Assembly: GCA_964503525.1 (NCBI GenBank)
Contig: CAZCZY010000043.1
Location: 1 to 33,088, forward strand
Direction of reading: 5' to 3'
Length of the DNA: 33,088 nucleotides
DNA from: CAZCZY01 sp964503525
GTDB taxonomy: Bacteria > Patescibacteriota > JAUYIX01
This document shows, piece after piece, positions 23,901 through 32,381 of the stretch. Under the pieces are notes generated by a model, which was not told the DNA's origin, searched no databases, and worked only from the letters and a program-made list of their open reading frames with translations. The translations under genes and the position numbers were made by a program. How positions within the stretch are numbered: the stretch's first letter is position 1; each line of letters starts with the position of its first letter.

Positions 23901-26825
23901 ATAAAGTCGATCAATCCCATCGGTCGAATCGATCATGAGCATCGGATCTCCAACCGAGACTTCCCAATGGCCAACAAATGTTGTAAGCGCTCTAAAGACA
24001 ATGTTCTCGTAGGTCCCGGGAGCACCGCAAACAGCAACGTTTTCTGCGGGCAGGGCAGGTTTTGTCCACGGGCCACTGGGTGTGGGACTTTCTGCGCGAG
24101 CAATACCTCCAGCCAGGGTGGGATCTCCCGCACAAACACCAGATGCCTCGTAATACATAACATACGTTCCACCCGGTCCGAGCGCCGGATCAAAAGCTAC
24201 TGTTGGATTTGCTGTTGCAAACCCGTCAACCTCCGTTGCAGCACCGGGAAATACGACGGCATTTAGGTAGACGCCAAGTCCAGGTCCCAATGTTTTGACC
24301 CATGTTCCGGTCAAGCCCGTCGGGCTAGTTGCATGGCCGATGGAAAAAATGCCGGTAAAAGGTGCCGCTTCTCCCGCATACCACATGTGATAGGTACCAC
24401 CGATTATCATTACTGTCGGCTGCTGGTCTTGAGCAAAATCAAAGTCGAGCGGAGCTGGTGCCGGTAAAATTCCTGTGGGTGGCAAAGCGTCGACCACAAA
24501 GGCCGTTGGACTTGCCCCGACTGCCCTAAAAATATGTCCAGTTATGGGAGCCAATATGCAATCAACACTGCCAAGCCCGGTAAAATACATGACATAGGGT
24601 CCACCAACAGCTGCTGGGTCATATACAACGGTCGGGTCTGTAGCTCCGCAATTATATCCGCTCCCAAGTGCCCCAACAGCAAAAACAGGCCCATACAAAG
24701 TCTCGGATGGAAGTTTGCTCCAGTCACGACCGATGGGGCTCGTGCCGGCGACACTAGTCGCCGCATGAATGAGCGGTACAAAAGTGCCCGTCGCCGTCCC
24801 CGCATACCACATTAAGAAGTCGCCGGTCGTCGGATCCTTTAGCACCGTCGGGGCGTCCGCGCCCGCGCCGTCTGACGTTGCTGTGACTGGATCGAAAAAC
24901 GCGTCTACAACGGGGTTCGGTTGAGGCGCAAAATCGTTACGCAGCCAATCGCCTGTCAGATTGCCGCCATCGTCATTTATAAAATATCCTTTCTCGTCCG
25001 AGTCGATATTGGTTTGGTCGTCACGCTCAGTAAAACCGGTGAGGTCAGCCGGAATTGTCGCTACGGAATCCGTCGTCCCACCGGACCAGGTCGTTTGATC
25101 AAACGTCCGCGTAATTTCTGAACCCAAGTGCGCGTAACTCACAGATATTGGTGTCGCATCGGCTGCGCGCAAAGTCCCATCGCCGCTCCCCGTGTCGGCA
25201 AGCGCAGTAGGTTGCGGATCGGCTGGACTGCTACTAAAAATTCCAGTCGAACCTCCTGTTTCCGTCACCGTAACGCTTTCTGTATCAGGCGGCGCCACTG
25301 CGCTCGTCAGAGTTACCGCAAAACTATCTGCGGCACCGGTGGTGTTTTTATCCTGATCCACCACGCGAACATAAAAAGTGCCCGGTACCGGTATTGTTGT
25401 GAGCGCAGTGCCACCCGCATCCGTAAAACTCACCGGCGTAGGGCTAGTAACAATCGTCGTGTCGCTCACCAACGTGCCAACAATGGGTGAATTGTCCGTG
25501 TACGTTGTAATGATGCGGTCGCCGGGCAAGACGCTGTTGATTACTAAGTCGCCAGCGGGACCGGCGGCGGCAGTTGTAGAAATAGTTCCCGTCAAAATGC
25601 CGAGACCATTATTGGACAGCGTCAAAGTTTCTGTCTCGCCTGTTCTGGAATTGGTGACCGTAACGGCGGGTGCATCTGACAAATATCGGATCGAACGGGT
25701 AAATATTGTACGAAAACTGTTAGGATCGCTTTGGTTAGCAATATTTTCTAAATAATTTGTGGCAAAAACTACGCGCGATGTTCCATCGTTGGTCCGAACC
25801 ATTATATTGTTGTCAGGTGCCAGCAGACCGCCGGTCGCGGCGTCATTATCTTCTAAGACGGGAATGCCCGAGGCGTTGACCGACAATTCCGTGAGACTCA
25901 ACTCTTTATAGCCGCCGCGACCGCGATTTTCTAAGTCGCTGATGCTATCGCCAATAGGATCTCCGGCGATCCCATCAAAAAAGACAGGGATTTTTACCGC
26001 AAATGGTCCAGCACTGCGAGGAACGGTATCGAAATCGTCGACACCCAAATATGTCTGCATAAAGTCATCGTGGGGTTCGTCAACACCGATAATGCACGCC
26101 TCGAGATCTGGACCACCAACACCATCTGCACAGCTCCCGTCTCCCCCGGTGATATCGTCGATGTAGTTATGTGAGAGCAAGAACAGGTCGCCACCAGCAC
26201 CAAGATAGGCAGTAAGTGCCGCCACTTCTGCGAGACTCAGCGTGCTCGTGGGCCCTACTGGAGGAGGATCCAAAGGGCCAGAATTTCCCGTATTCCAAAC
26301 CACAATGTCCGCTGCAGCTAAGAGTGGGCCCCCTGGCGGCGCCCCGCAATTCGCCGTATCCCAAAAATTAATTTCTTCGGCGACCAACGCGAGAGGACAA
26401 TCTACGCTCGGCGCGGTGTAATACCCAACATCGAACAAGCCTTGCAACATAAATCGCAACGTCGCCTCATTGTTGGTAGTCGAAATTAAGGTCGCTGATG
26501 CCGCATCATCCGCAACCACATCATCATCCACAATTAGTGCTGTACCACGCCATTCCGTATCGTCGACTTGAATTTCTATATCCGTTCCGACGGCGATAGC
26601 GGCGGTTGTTCGTACCGAGGAAGTATCGTCATATAGGGCTGCGGATTGACGTCGCAACCCCAGAGCCACTAGCCCCACAACAACCACAATAAACAGCCCC
26701 TGTAGCCCCCTCAGCGGCAGTTGTTTAATCACCTTTTTAGTACGGGAAGTTCGGCGTGTGAGACGCACGGATTGTGTGTTTATGAGTTTTTGACAGTATA
26801 CCGTATAGTTATAAGAACGACACAT
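20907..26825 (-). CDS. Giant modular surface protein, about 1,970 aa
   Basis: The ATG at 26825 is the first that does not overlap gpmI; GTG 26768 (RLTRRTSRTKK, then the helix) is a credible alternative, and the frame extends to 26900. In order from 26825: a membrane anchor (about 41-57); a ThuA/amidotransferase-like region with LTAYLGAGGDLFLLSHNYIDD (about 125-225); Ig-like regions; a GH43-like five-blade propeller with repeated YVMYYxA or FLMWYAG strands (about 660-995); a DUF11 repeat (about 1160-1260); and LPVGAG plus a helix plus RERRR (about 1285-1315). A signal-peptide-like segment ending AQAQ follows, then an invasin-like Ig domain, a Pro/Asn/Thr linker, and two carboxypeptidase-regulatory-like domains (VRIFDxxGKL, DRxGRFGFLV), each preceded by membrane helices. 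It heads the surface-protein operon. Confidence 0.85.
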   Translation of the reverse strand: MCRSYNYTVYCQKLINTQSVRLTRRTSRTKKVIKQLPLRGLQGLFIVVVVGLVALGLRRQSAALYDDTSSVRTTAAIAVGTDIEIQVDDTEWRGTALIVDDDVVADDAASATLISTTNNEATLRFMLQGLFDVGYYTAPSVDCPLALVAEEINFWDTANCGAPPGGPLLAAADIVVWNTGNSGPLDPPPVGPTSTLSLAEVAALTAYLGAGGDLFLLSHNYIDDITGGDGSCADGVGGPDLEACIIGVDEPHDDFMQTYLGVDDFDTVPRSAGPFAVKIPVFFDGIAGDPIGDSISDLENRGRGGYKELSLTELSVNASGIPVLEDNDAATGGLLAPDNNIMVRTNDGTSRVVFATNYLENIANQSDPNSFRTIFTRSIRYLSDAPAVTVTNSRTGETETLTLSNNGLGILTGTISTTAAAGPAGDLVINSVLPGDRIITTYTDNSPIVGTLVSDTTIVTSPTPVSFTDAGGTALTTIPVPGTFYVRVVDQDKNTTGAADSFAVTLTSAVAPPDTESVTVTETGGSTGIFSSSPADPQPTALADTGSGDGTLRAADATPISVSYAHLGSEITRTFDQTTWSGGTTDSVATIPADLTGFTERDDQTNIDSDEKGYFINDDGGNLTGDWLRNDFAPQPNPVVDAFFDPVTATSDGAGADAPTVLKDPTTGDFLMWYAGTATGTFVPLIHAATSVAGTSPIGRDWSKLPSETLYGPVFAVGALGSGYNCGATDPTVVYDPAAVGGPYVMYFTGLGSVDCILAPITGHIFRAVGASPTAFVVDALPPTGILPAPAPLDFDFAQDQQPTVMIIGGTYHMWYAGEAAPFTGIFSIGHATSPTGLTGTWVKTLGPGLGVYLNAVVFPGAATEVDGFATANPTVAFDPALGPGGTYVMYYEASGVCAGDPTLAGGIARAESPTPSGPWTKPALPAENVAVCGAPGTYENIVFRALTTFVGHWEVSVGDPMLMIDSTDGIDRLYYKGGSEQNGIGLAWNVSGSPTGTLHTNPFDTDTAGFTTTEFGGFSLTRLGHMITDLRARSSDVLSDLLFDGTPPPPFGATASVVNGESLNDADGVISGQQYIQLQAELDQDLTGPIPTGLGVLLSPIFSEAIEGLSLEVFQRENLVQALAVPAEAVATDALVTITDAAFTGNPATTAVFYDFTTALNESKKIVTDTNGGEVLPGDQLDYRIDVTNTSSQALHQVTVTDEMPLGTAYVAGSIFGTGSNDSGVPTVTWSLGTLDPGETEIVGFSVLVDDTIGQGSEILNQAFINSVETGVIPTDNPVTTQPRDPTILPVGAGLIALLALAALGAGSFVLTRERRRSKIALTMLGILGGMLFVPLVVPQIAQAQIGNNNIYLKVVDLDQNVDSSIRETVAATIRATSGDTESITLTESGPDTGDFRQTSRAVLDNVPAAGNQLLEVIPNDVLTLEYNDLFNTSGSARFVSDTSTATVSRLYTIQIVAVNPQLLPSGGQSADIVASPRDVFGIPAPDGTLVAFAANVGRVTPASATTSNGVAQTVFSSPVIVSPTIIDASLTGGGGGTGTLALNTTATATATTTTSTTPSTPPQPNNINVNGPTNGTNNVPPGNNVPPTNVPPTNTITPPTRPPSTGPGITQAVDGFFESTGWQNFEELVNRVINPITAFLVAANLALAVSLVSWYPFLLRIFLEPIQLLFGRRSKPWGVIYNSLTKQPIDLAIVRIFDVAGKLIRTKVTDRDGRYGFLVQQGAYRVTVAKAGLAFPSRLLGRVNFDENFANLYYGDTINVPRAGFINHNVPVDPIEGRMTLKRILRRHFRMAIHNGVAFSGLLIGVAAYAVTRTNLSLVLLALHLVVFYIFRRLARGKRPRTWGHTRDVKTAVTLPHAVVRIFDTKYQRLLETQVADRQGRFGFLVGTSSYRLDALKVGYKFPASQKRRPSDYIGGPIETKKAAILTMDIPLEPTVAGAAPVTPPPPPGENIPSGPVLGSPGGPDAPIVA
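26790..26815. promoter_or_regulatory. Divergent promoter region, gpmI / giant surface gene
   Basis: On plus, TTGACA (26790-26795) and TATAAG (26810-26815) are only 14 bases apart, which is short. On minus, TATACT (26800-26795) is a good -10 without a clear -35. The AT-rich stretch is the only likely promoter space between the two genes, and favours the GTG 26768 start for the minus-strand gene. Confidence 0.35.
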
Positions 26826-26842
26826 TTGGATTAAAAAGACAA

Positions 26843-28468
26843 ATGCCCACGGAGACCTTCCCACCACCCGCCCAGTCCGGCGATTCGACGCCGATTTCAC
26901 CAGTTGTGCTGGTGATTTTTGACGGATTTGGCCTCAGTCCCCTCGACGAAGGTAATGCAATTGCCCTCGCCCAGCGCCCCAATTTAAAATTTATCGAACA
27001 AAATTTCCCAGGTGCACCGCTTGCCGCCGCCGGCATCACCGTCGGACTGGTGTGGGGTGAGTATGGAAATTCAGAAGTCGGGCACCGGACGCTTGGCAGC
27101 GGCGTTGTCTTGTACCAAAACTTGCCGCGCATCACGTTGGCCATAGAGGATGGATCTTTTTTTGAAAAACCTGCTTTTATTAAAGCGGCCGAACATTGCA
27201 AAAAAAATGACAGCGCTTTTCATATCATGGGGCTGCTGGGCAATGGCGGAATACACTCGCACACCGATCACTTGGTCGGACTGTTGCGATTTGCACAGAT
27301 GACCAAATTAAAAAAAGTCTACGTGCATTTATTTACGGATGGAATTGATGCACCGCCGCGTTCGTCCTTGCTATTTTTAAAGGAGGTCGAAGATGCTATC
27401 AAGAAACATAAAACGGGCGTGATCGCTACAGTGATCGGGCGCGATTATTCGATGGATCGCGAGGGACAATGGAAAAAAACGGCCATGGCCTACGATTGTA
27501 TGGTCAAAGGCACGGGCGAACAGGCCGGATCCGCTCGCGAGGCCATAGAAAATGCGCACAAAAATAATTTGAACGACGAAAAAGTCTTGCCGACGGTGGT
27601 TACGCGGGGCGGACAGCCGGTGGGATTGGTACAACCGGGCGATGCCCTCGTATATTTTAATTTTAGAAATGATCGCGAACGACAAATTACCGAGGCCTTT
27701 GCGATGCCGAGCATGGATAAGTTTGAACGCGGGCCGCGGCTCAAAGATTTATTTATTGTGACGATCGTACAATATGAGGAAAGTCTGCCAGTAGAAGTTG
27801 CCTTTGCACCCGAGCACGTTAAGAATCCGCTTGCGAGCGTGTTGGCGAATGCAGGGATCAAGCAATTTCATATTGCCGAGACAGAAAAATACGCGCACGT
27901 TACATTTTTCTTTAATGGCGGAACCGAGAAGGCCTACACGGGAGAAGTTCGTAAATTGGTCCCGAGTAAACAGGTCGCGAGTTTTGCGGATGCGCCCTTG
28001 ATGAGTGCCGCGGGTGTCACCAAAGAATTGGTGGCCGCGATCGATTCCAAAAAATATCAATTCTTAGTCGCAAACTATGCCAACTCTGACATGGTCGGGC
28101 ATACTGGTGTTTTGAAATCAGGCGTCGCCGCGATCGAAGAGCTCGATAAACAAATCGGCATTGTCATGAACGAGGTTTTAAAAGCCGGCGGTGCTTTGTT
28201 GATCACGGCTGATCACGGAAATTCTGAGGAAATGATTAATTCGGCGACCGGAGAAGTAGACAAGCAACATTCGACTAATGCCGTACCATTTTATTTAATC
28301 GCTGAACGCTATCGCCTACCCCAACCCAAGCTCGAAGAAGAAGTCATGAACTATTTTAATCCACCCGCGGGAGTTTTGGCAGATGTTGCGCCCACCGTGT
28401 TGGAGTTGTTGGGCGTACCTAAACATCCGGACATGACGGGGGTCAGTTTGCTGAACGTGATTCAGTAG
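26843..28468 (+). CDS. gpmI: 2,3-bisphosphoglycerate-independent phosphoglycerate mutase
   Basis: A glycolytic enzyme of 541 residues interconverting 3- and 2-phosphoglycerate with two metal ions, usually manganese. The first metal-binding Asp is in VIFDGFG (residue 27). The phosphoryl-accepting Ser is Ser77 in GNSEVGH. The HTDHLVGLL and IGRDYSMDREGQW segments form the substrate site, and ITADHGNSEEM near 456 carries the second metal-binding cluster, followed by QHSTNAVPF. The length matches the family. An N-terminal stretch of about 18 Pro/Ser-rich residues precedes the conserved core. It is convergent with ftsK, with 25 bases between the stops and no obvious terminator. Confidence 0.97.
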   Translation: MPTETFPPPAQSGDSTPISPVVLVIFDGFGLSPLDEGNAIALAQRPNLKFIEQNFPGAPLAAAGITVGLVWGEYGNSEVGHRTLGSGVVLYQNLPRITLAIEDGSFFEKPAFIKAAEHCKKNDSAFHIMGLLGNGGIHSHTDHLVGLLRFAQMTKLKKVYVHLFTDGIDAPPRSSLLFLKEVEDAIKKHKTGVIATVIGRDYSMDREGQWKKTAMAYDCMVKGTGEQAGSAREAIENAHKNNLNDEKVLPTVVTRGGQPVGLVQPGDALVYFNFRNDRERQITEAFAMPSMDKFERGPRLKDLFIVTIVQYEESLPVEVAFAPEHVKNPLASVLANAGIKQFHIAETEKYAHVTFFFNGGTEKAYTGEVRKLVPSKQVASFADAPLMSAAGVTKELVAAIDSKKYQFLVANYANSDMVGHTGVLKSGVAAIEELDKQIGIVMNEVLKAGGALLITADHGNSEEMINSATGEVDKQHSTNAVPFYLIAERYRLPQPKLEEEVMNYFNPPAGVLADVAPTVLELLGVPKHPDMTGVSLLNVIQ

Positions 28469-28493
28469 TCAGCGCGCTTTTAGATTCTGGACA

Positions 28494-30938
28494 CTATTTG
28501 TAATCTTCCGACGGTGGACCATCGAATTCTGGTGGCGAACTTTCCGACGACGTGGTCTCAGGTGGTGGTGGCGGCAGATCGTCTGGCATATCAATGCCCG
28601 TGTCAGGATCGCCTTTTCCTATAAATACCTCGCGCGGTTTTGCGCCTTGGCCTGGACCGATCCAACCGCGCTCCTCCATTAGATCCAGCAATCGCGCCGC
28701 CCGGGCATACCCCACGGACAACCGGCGCTGGAGCAGCGACGCGGATGCTTTTTGATTTTCGATGATAACTTTTTTGGCTTCCTCCAGCATCGGGTCGTCA
28801 TCCTCAGCACCAGCCGCAAATGCACCAGCGGTATGGCTAGACCCACTCATCGCGCCAATGCGGCTGCTAGCGCCACCGTCCGTGACAGCATCGACGTATT
28901 CTGGTTCGCCTATTTTTTCTCGCAAGAAATCTGTAACGCGCTCAACTTCACCCTCGGTAACAAACGCTCCTTGAATGCGCTTTGGCTTGGACAATTGCGC
29001 GGTGATGTACAACATGTCGCCATTGCCAAGCAATTTTTCTGCGCCAGAGTGATCGAGGATAGTCCGCGAATCAATCGAGGAGGCGACATTAAACGCCATA
29101 CGAGAGGTGATATTAGCTTTGATCAAACCTGTGATGACATCGACAGACGGTCGCTGCGTCGCGACGATCAAGTGAATGCCGACCGCCCGCGCCATTTGCG
29201 CCAACCTCACGATAGCCGCCTCGACATCATTCGCAGCGACCGCCATCAGATCCGCCAACTCGTCAATCACGACCGCGATGTACGGCAACTTTTGACCGGT
29301 CGCGTACGCGTTATATGAAGCGATGTTTCGTTTACCGCTTGCGTTCAATAACTCATAGCGCTTGTCCATTTCCGCAACGCACCACCGCAACGCGGCGATA
29401 GTCTTTTTGGCCTCGATGATGACCGGCGTAATCAAATGCGGCAAGCCGTTGTAATGTGTTAGTTCGACCCGCTTGGGATCGACCAAAATCAGCTTGAGTG
29501 TCTGCGGCGAGTTGCGATACAGCAGCGACATCAACAACGTGTTGATCGCCACCGACTTGCCCGAACCCGTCGCACCAGCAATCAACAAGTGAGGCATCTT
29601 GGCGAGGTCGCCTACGTAGGGATTGCCTGCGACGTCGCGACCAAGCGCGATGGTGAGTGGTTCTTTAGCGGCTACAAAAGGTTCACTCGCTAAGATTTCT
29701 CGAAGTCGTACGAGCGCGACACCAATATTTGGCACCTCAAGGCCGACCAGAGACTTGCCCGGAATCGGTGCTTCGATACGCACAGGATGCGCCGCAAGCG
29801 CGAGTGCCAAATCATTTTGCAGGGACGTGATCGTCGCGAGCTTAACTCCTTCGGCAGGCTTAAAAGTGTATTGGGTAACGGTCGGGCCAATCGAGACGTC
29901 ACCCATCTCAACAGGAATTCCAAAATTTTCTAAGGTTCGTCGGATCAGTCGAACATTTGCCTTAATATCCCCCGCGGTCGGCCGCGCCATTTTACTATCG
30001 AGCAAGTCCAGCGTCGGCGGTGTGTACGTCATGTCCTTTACTTGTAGGGCAGGCCCCAATACCGGACCACTCGCCAACGCTTCTCCTGGAACATTGCGAA
30101 TAGTAATATCGGGTTCAGCTTCAGCGGATTGTTTAGCTTTTGTGCCCGCGCCAGTTTCTTTGCCATTATTTTCATCTGCAGACTCCTCGTCAGTTTCTTT
30201 GCCGCGAGCTTCATCGGTTTCTTCATCAGACTCATCACCCACTTCGCCTGCATCGCCTCCAGCCTCGCCATTTTCAGTAGCACCTGCTTGCTCTGTCGTG
30301 ACCACAGATTTTCGTTTGAAAACATTTTGTAGCAAGCCACTTTTTTTTTCTTCTCCAATGCCTTTGACCGTAACTTCTTCCTCTCGTTTGGCACGTTTTG
30401 GAAAAAGATTACTTAAGCCCACATCAAATAACAACAAAAGGCCGATCAACGCGACCGCAATCAAGACAACCAGTCCCGCCCAAAAACCAAGGCCTGATCG
30501 CAGCGGCCAGGCAAGCAGCAGACCAAACCAGCCACCACCTTGCCCCGCACTCGCCGCCCCGACCATCTCAGACGGTTCGGTCCACAAATGAAAAATGCCA
30601 AAGAGTCCGAGCATCGTCACGAGCAACCCAACAGCGCGAGCGCGCAAATGTTCAAATTTGTTTCCTCGTAGCACCAGTACTCCGGCCGCGGCAAAAGCGA
30701 GCGGCATGATCAGCGTTCCCAAGCCAAACAAAACGCCCAAAAATCGCCGCCACACTTCACCAACCACCCCCGCAAATTCAAATAAAGAGAACAGCGTCAA
30801 AATCGCCAACAAAAAAATCACCACCGCCCAAATCCCACGCCGAGTTTCTGGCTTGAGATTCAAAGCAAAGCGCGGCCTAGCCGTCTCGCTCTTTGCACTG
30901 CTCTTCTCCTTTTGATTGTTGTTTTTGCCTTTGGCCAT
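28494..30938 (-). CDS. ftsK: DNA translocase FtsK/SpoIIIE
   Basis: An 814-residue septal DNA pump that clears chromosome ends at division. The N-terminus has about four membrane helices (residues 30-185). A long linker rich in Glu, Asp and Lys follows (about 190-290). The motor begins with the alpha domain (MARPTAGDIKANVRLIRRTLENFGIPVEMGD). Walker A GATGSGKSV is near residue 451 and Walker B IAVVIDELADLM near 560, followed by LIVATQRPSVDVITGLIKANITSRMAF. The C-terminal winged-helix gamma domain (SASLLQRRLSVGYARAARLLD, about 716-766) reads chromosome polarity sequences. A Pro-rich tail ends the protein. It starts at ATG 30938, 40 bases after the stop of the DGR reverse transcriptase on the same strand. 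Confidence 0.96.
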   Translation of the reverse strand: MAKGKNNNQKEKSSAKSETARPRFALNLKPETRRGIWAVVIFLLAILTLFSLFEFAGVVGEVWRRFLGVLFGLGTLIMPLAFAAAGVLVLRGNKFEHLRARAVGLLVTMLGLFGIFHLWTEPSEMVGAASAGQGGGWFGLLLAWPLRSGLGFWAGLVVLIAVALIGLLLLFDVGLSNLFPKRAKREEEVTVKGIGEEKKSGLLQNVFKRKSVVTTEQAGATENGEAGGDAGEVGDESDEETDEARGKETDEESADENNGKETGAGTKAKQSAEAEPDITIRNVPGEALASGPVLGPALQVKDMTYTPPTLDLLDSKMARPTAGDIKANVRLIRRTLENFGIPVEMGDVSIGPTVTQYTFKPAEGVKLATITSLQNDLALALAAHPVRIEAPIPGKSLVGLEVPNIGVALVRLREILASEPFVAAKEPLTIALGRDVAGNPYVGDLAKMPHLLIAGATGSGKSVAINTLLMSLLYRNSPQTLKLILVDPKRVELTHYNGLPHLITPVIIEAKKTIAALRWCVAEMDKRYELLNASGKRNIASYNAYATGQKLPYIAVVIDELADLMAVAANDVEAAIVRLAQMARAVGIHLIVATQRPSVDVITGLIKANITSRMAFNVASSIDSRTILDHSGAEKLLGNGDMLYITAQLSKPKRIQGAFVTEGEVERVTDFLREKIGEPEYVDAVTDGGASSRIGAMSGSSHTAGAFAAGAEDDDPMLEEAKKVIIENQKASASLLQRRLSVGYARAARLLDLMEERGWIGPGQGAKPREVFIGKGDPDTGIDMPDDLPPPPPETTSSESSPPEFDGPPSEDYK

Positions 30939-30978
30939 ATTCGTAACCTACAGATCATAGCTCAACCAGGCCTCTTTT

Positions 30979-32016
30979 TTAAGCCCTGGAGTTCTCAAAG
31001 GTTTTATGGAGATGAGCACACATAAGGAGTCTGGCGCCCAATCGGTACGAACAACAATGAGACATGTGTCCACGATACGATGCCAGTGATTCTTTTGACA
31101 CTATGCCTGCCAAGACCTTTCTTAGCATTCTTTTGGCGGTCTTTACACGCAAAACGCTGTGATACGGGAAGCCTACGTAGCCTAGAAAGTCGACACCTTG
31201 GTACCATGCCCGCAAATCAATCTTTTTGGGGTGCAACTCCACCTGTAGCCGATCAGCCAAATACTCCCTGATCCGAGGGATCATGTCAGCTAGCGCGTCA
31301 CGAGACAATCCGAGCAGTAAAAAGTCATCAACGTACCGGAGATAGTTTTTTCCTCGTACTTCCCGCTTCATCCACTGGTCGAGCGGATCAAGATAGATAT
31401 TTGAGAACAACTGGCTCGTGAGGTTGCCGAGCGGAAGACCCCTACCCGGTGACGTTTCGTAACTGTTAATGATACGACGGATCAACTCTAAAACACGTGG
31501 GTCATCAACTTTTTTTCTGATCAAGGTAAGTAATATGTCGTGGTCCATATTGTCGAAAAACTTCCGTACATCGCACTTGAGTGCCCACACCGTTTTTGTG
31601 TTGTTGCGGGAGAGCTTCCAGGCTAGCTGCTGCATTCTCACAAATGCTCGATGCGTACCCTTGTCTTGACGGTTAGAGTACAGATCATAAATAAAACCAC
31701 GCTCAAACACTGGGTTTAGCATCTTAGATACTGCATGGTGCAATACTCGATCTGCGACGCTTGCCTTGTGAATGTGCCGCAGCTTGGGATCGCGTACAAA
31801 AAAAGATTGGTAGCCGCCATGCTGGTACTCACCAGCGACCAGTCGCTCGTGCAGCGCAAATAAGTTATCCTCAAGGTCCAGCGCAAAGTGTTCTACGTCG
31901 ATCTTCTTCTCTTTACCACGTCGGAATTCGTCCCACGCTGCAAAGAGATGCTCGAGCGACGTTAGTCGCTCAAAATTAATTTTTCCATGAGTCCCCCCCC
32001 CCAACCCGTCCAACAT
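30979..32016 (-). CDS. DGR reverse transcriptase
   Basis: A 345-residue reverse transcriptase that copies TR RNA while misincorporating opposite adenines. The N-terminal helix (FERLTSLEHLFAAWDEFRRGK) and following block resemble DGR and group II intron enzymes. FIYDLYSNRQDKGTHRAFVRM is the typical motif-1/2 area. ALKCDVRKFFDNMDHDIL carries the first catalytic Asp (motif A). GRGLPLGNLTSQLFSNIYL has the (I/V/L)GxxxSQ form near residue 195 seen in DGR enzymes. LRYVDDFLLLG holds the YVDD catalytic pair near 227, and LQVELHPKKIDL follows. It starts at ATG 32016; the first 12 residues (GLGGGTHG) come from a homopolymer and are not conserved in the family. With one base fewer in that run the ATG at 32029 would be in frame. 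The gene's 5' end overlaps the divergent avd. Confidence 0.93.
   Translation of the reverse strand: MLDGLGGGTHGKINFERLTSLEHLFAAWDEFRRGKEKKIDVEHFALDLEDNLFALHERLVAGEYQHGGYQSFFVRDPKLRHIHKASVADRVLHHAVSKMLNPVFERGFIYDLYSNRQDKGTHRAFVRMQQLAWKLSRNNTKTVWALKCDVRKFFDNMDHDILLTLIRKKVDDPRVLELIRRIINSYETSPGRGLPLGNLTSQLFSNIYLDPLDQWMKREVRGKNYLRYVDDFLLLGLSRDALADMIPRIREYLADRLQVELHPKKIDLRAWYQGVDFLGYVGFPYHSVLRVKTAKRMLRKVLAGIVSKESLASYRGHMSHCCSYRLGARLLMCAHLHKTFENSRA
31954..31971. other. Perfect hairpin at the RT/avd 5' overlap
   Basis: GAGCGAC (31954-31960), loop GTTA, GTCGCTC (31965-31971), followed on plus by an AT-rich stretch ending in five T just before the avd ATG. It lies inside the RT coding region near its N-terminus and could act as an attenuator for either gene. 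Confidence 0.45.
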
Positions 32017-32365
32017 TTCGATCGTCCATCATACGTACAAGTTATACCTCGATTTATATAATGTTGTCGGGGGTATTCCTAAACGCGATCGGTATACCCT
32101 CGGTGCGCGTGTCGATGCTGTGGCGCTCGGGGTGCTAGAGCTACTCTTCCTCGCACAGCGCAAGCAGGGGCAAAGTCGCGTGCTGATTCTCGAGCGTGCG
32201 GATGCCCAAGTACAACTCGAAAAAATGCTCGTGCGCGTACTGTACGCTACTCGGGCGATCGATCAGAAAAAGTACCTGCGGCTCCAGGTCCAGTTACAGC
32301 AAATCGGCAGAGAGCTCGGGGGTTGGATCAAGAACATTCGCGCAAAAAGAAACTCCGCCGGTTAA
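31987..32365 (+). CDS. avd: Avd-like (bAvd) four-helix-bundle DGR accessory protein, start frameshifted
   Basis: The protein binds the DGR reverse transcriptase and TR RNA and is needed for mutagenic cDNA synthesis in well-studied DGRs. The open frame reads helix-forming blocks YKLYLDLYNVVGGIPKRDRY, TLGARVDAVALGVLELLFLA, QLEKMLVRVLYATRAID and KKYLRLQVQLQQIGRELGG, ending WIKNIR. The PKRDRYTLG and IGxxLGGWIK motifs are characteristic of this family. In this frame the only ordinary start is GTG 32120, which would lose helix 1. ATG 31987 (MSP...) lies in another frame and joins the Avd frame only if the run of ten C at 31993-32002 loses one base. It is on the strand opposite to RT and TR, which is unusual, and its stop lies in the TR terminator hairpin. 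Confidence 0.8.
31993..32002 (+). repeat. Ten-base poly-C tract in avd/RT overlap
   Basis: A run of ten C lies inside the 5' coding regions of two divergent genes. Its length decides whether ATG 31987 is in frame with avd and which ATG starts the RT. Confidence 0.85.
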
Positions 32366-32372
32366 AGCGGAG
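32343..32372 (-). terminator. Terminator-like hairpin just past the TR
   Basis: On minus, CTCCGC (32372-32367) pairs with GCGGAG (32358-32353) across eight bases and is followed by TTTCTTTTT. It begins ten bases beyond the TR and overlaps the avd stop codon. It could define the 3' end of the TR RNA. Confidence 0.6.
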
Positions 32373-32381
32373 CCAAGACTT

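Noticed and set aside
26826..26900. N-terminal extension of the giant surface gene to ATG 26900
   Set aside because: It would overlap the start of gpmI on the other strand and has no ribosome site; later starts fit the membrane-anchor pattern better.
29623..30591. 322-residue plus-strand frame inside ftsK
   Set aside because: Antisense to the ftsK motor and linker; Ser/Ala/Pro-rich with no motif.
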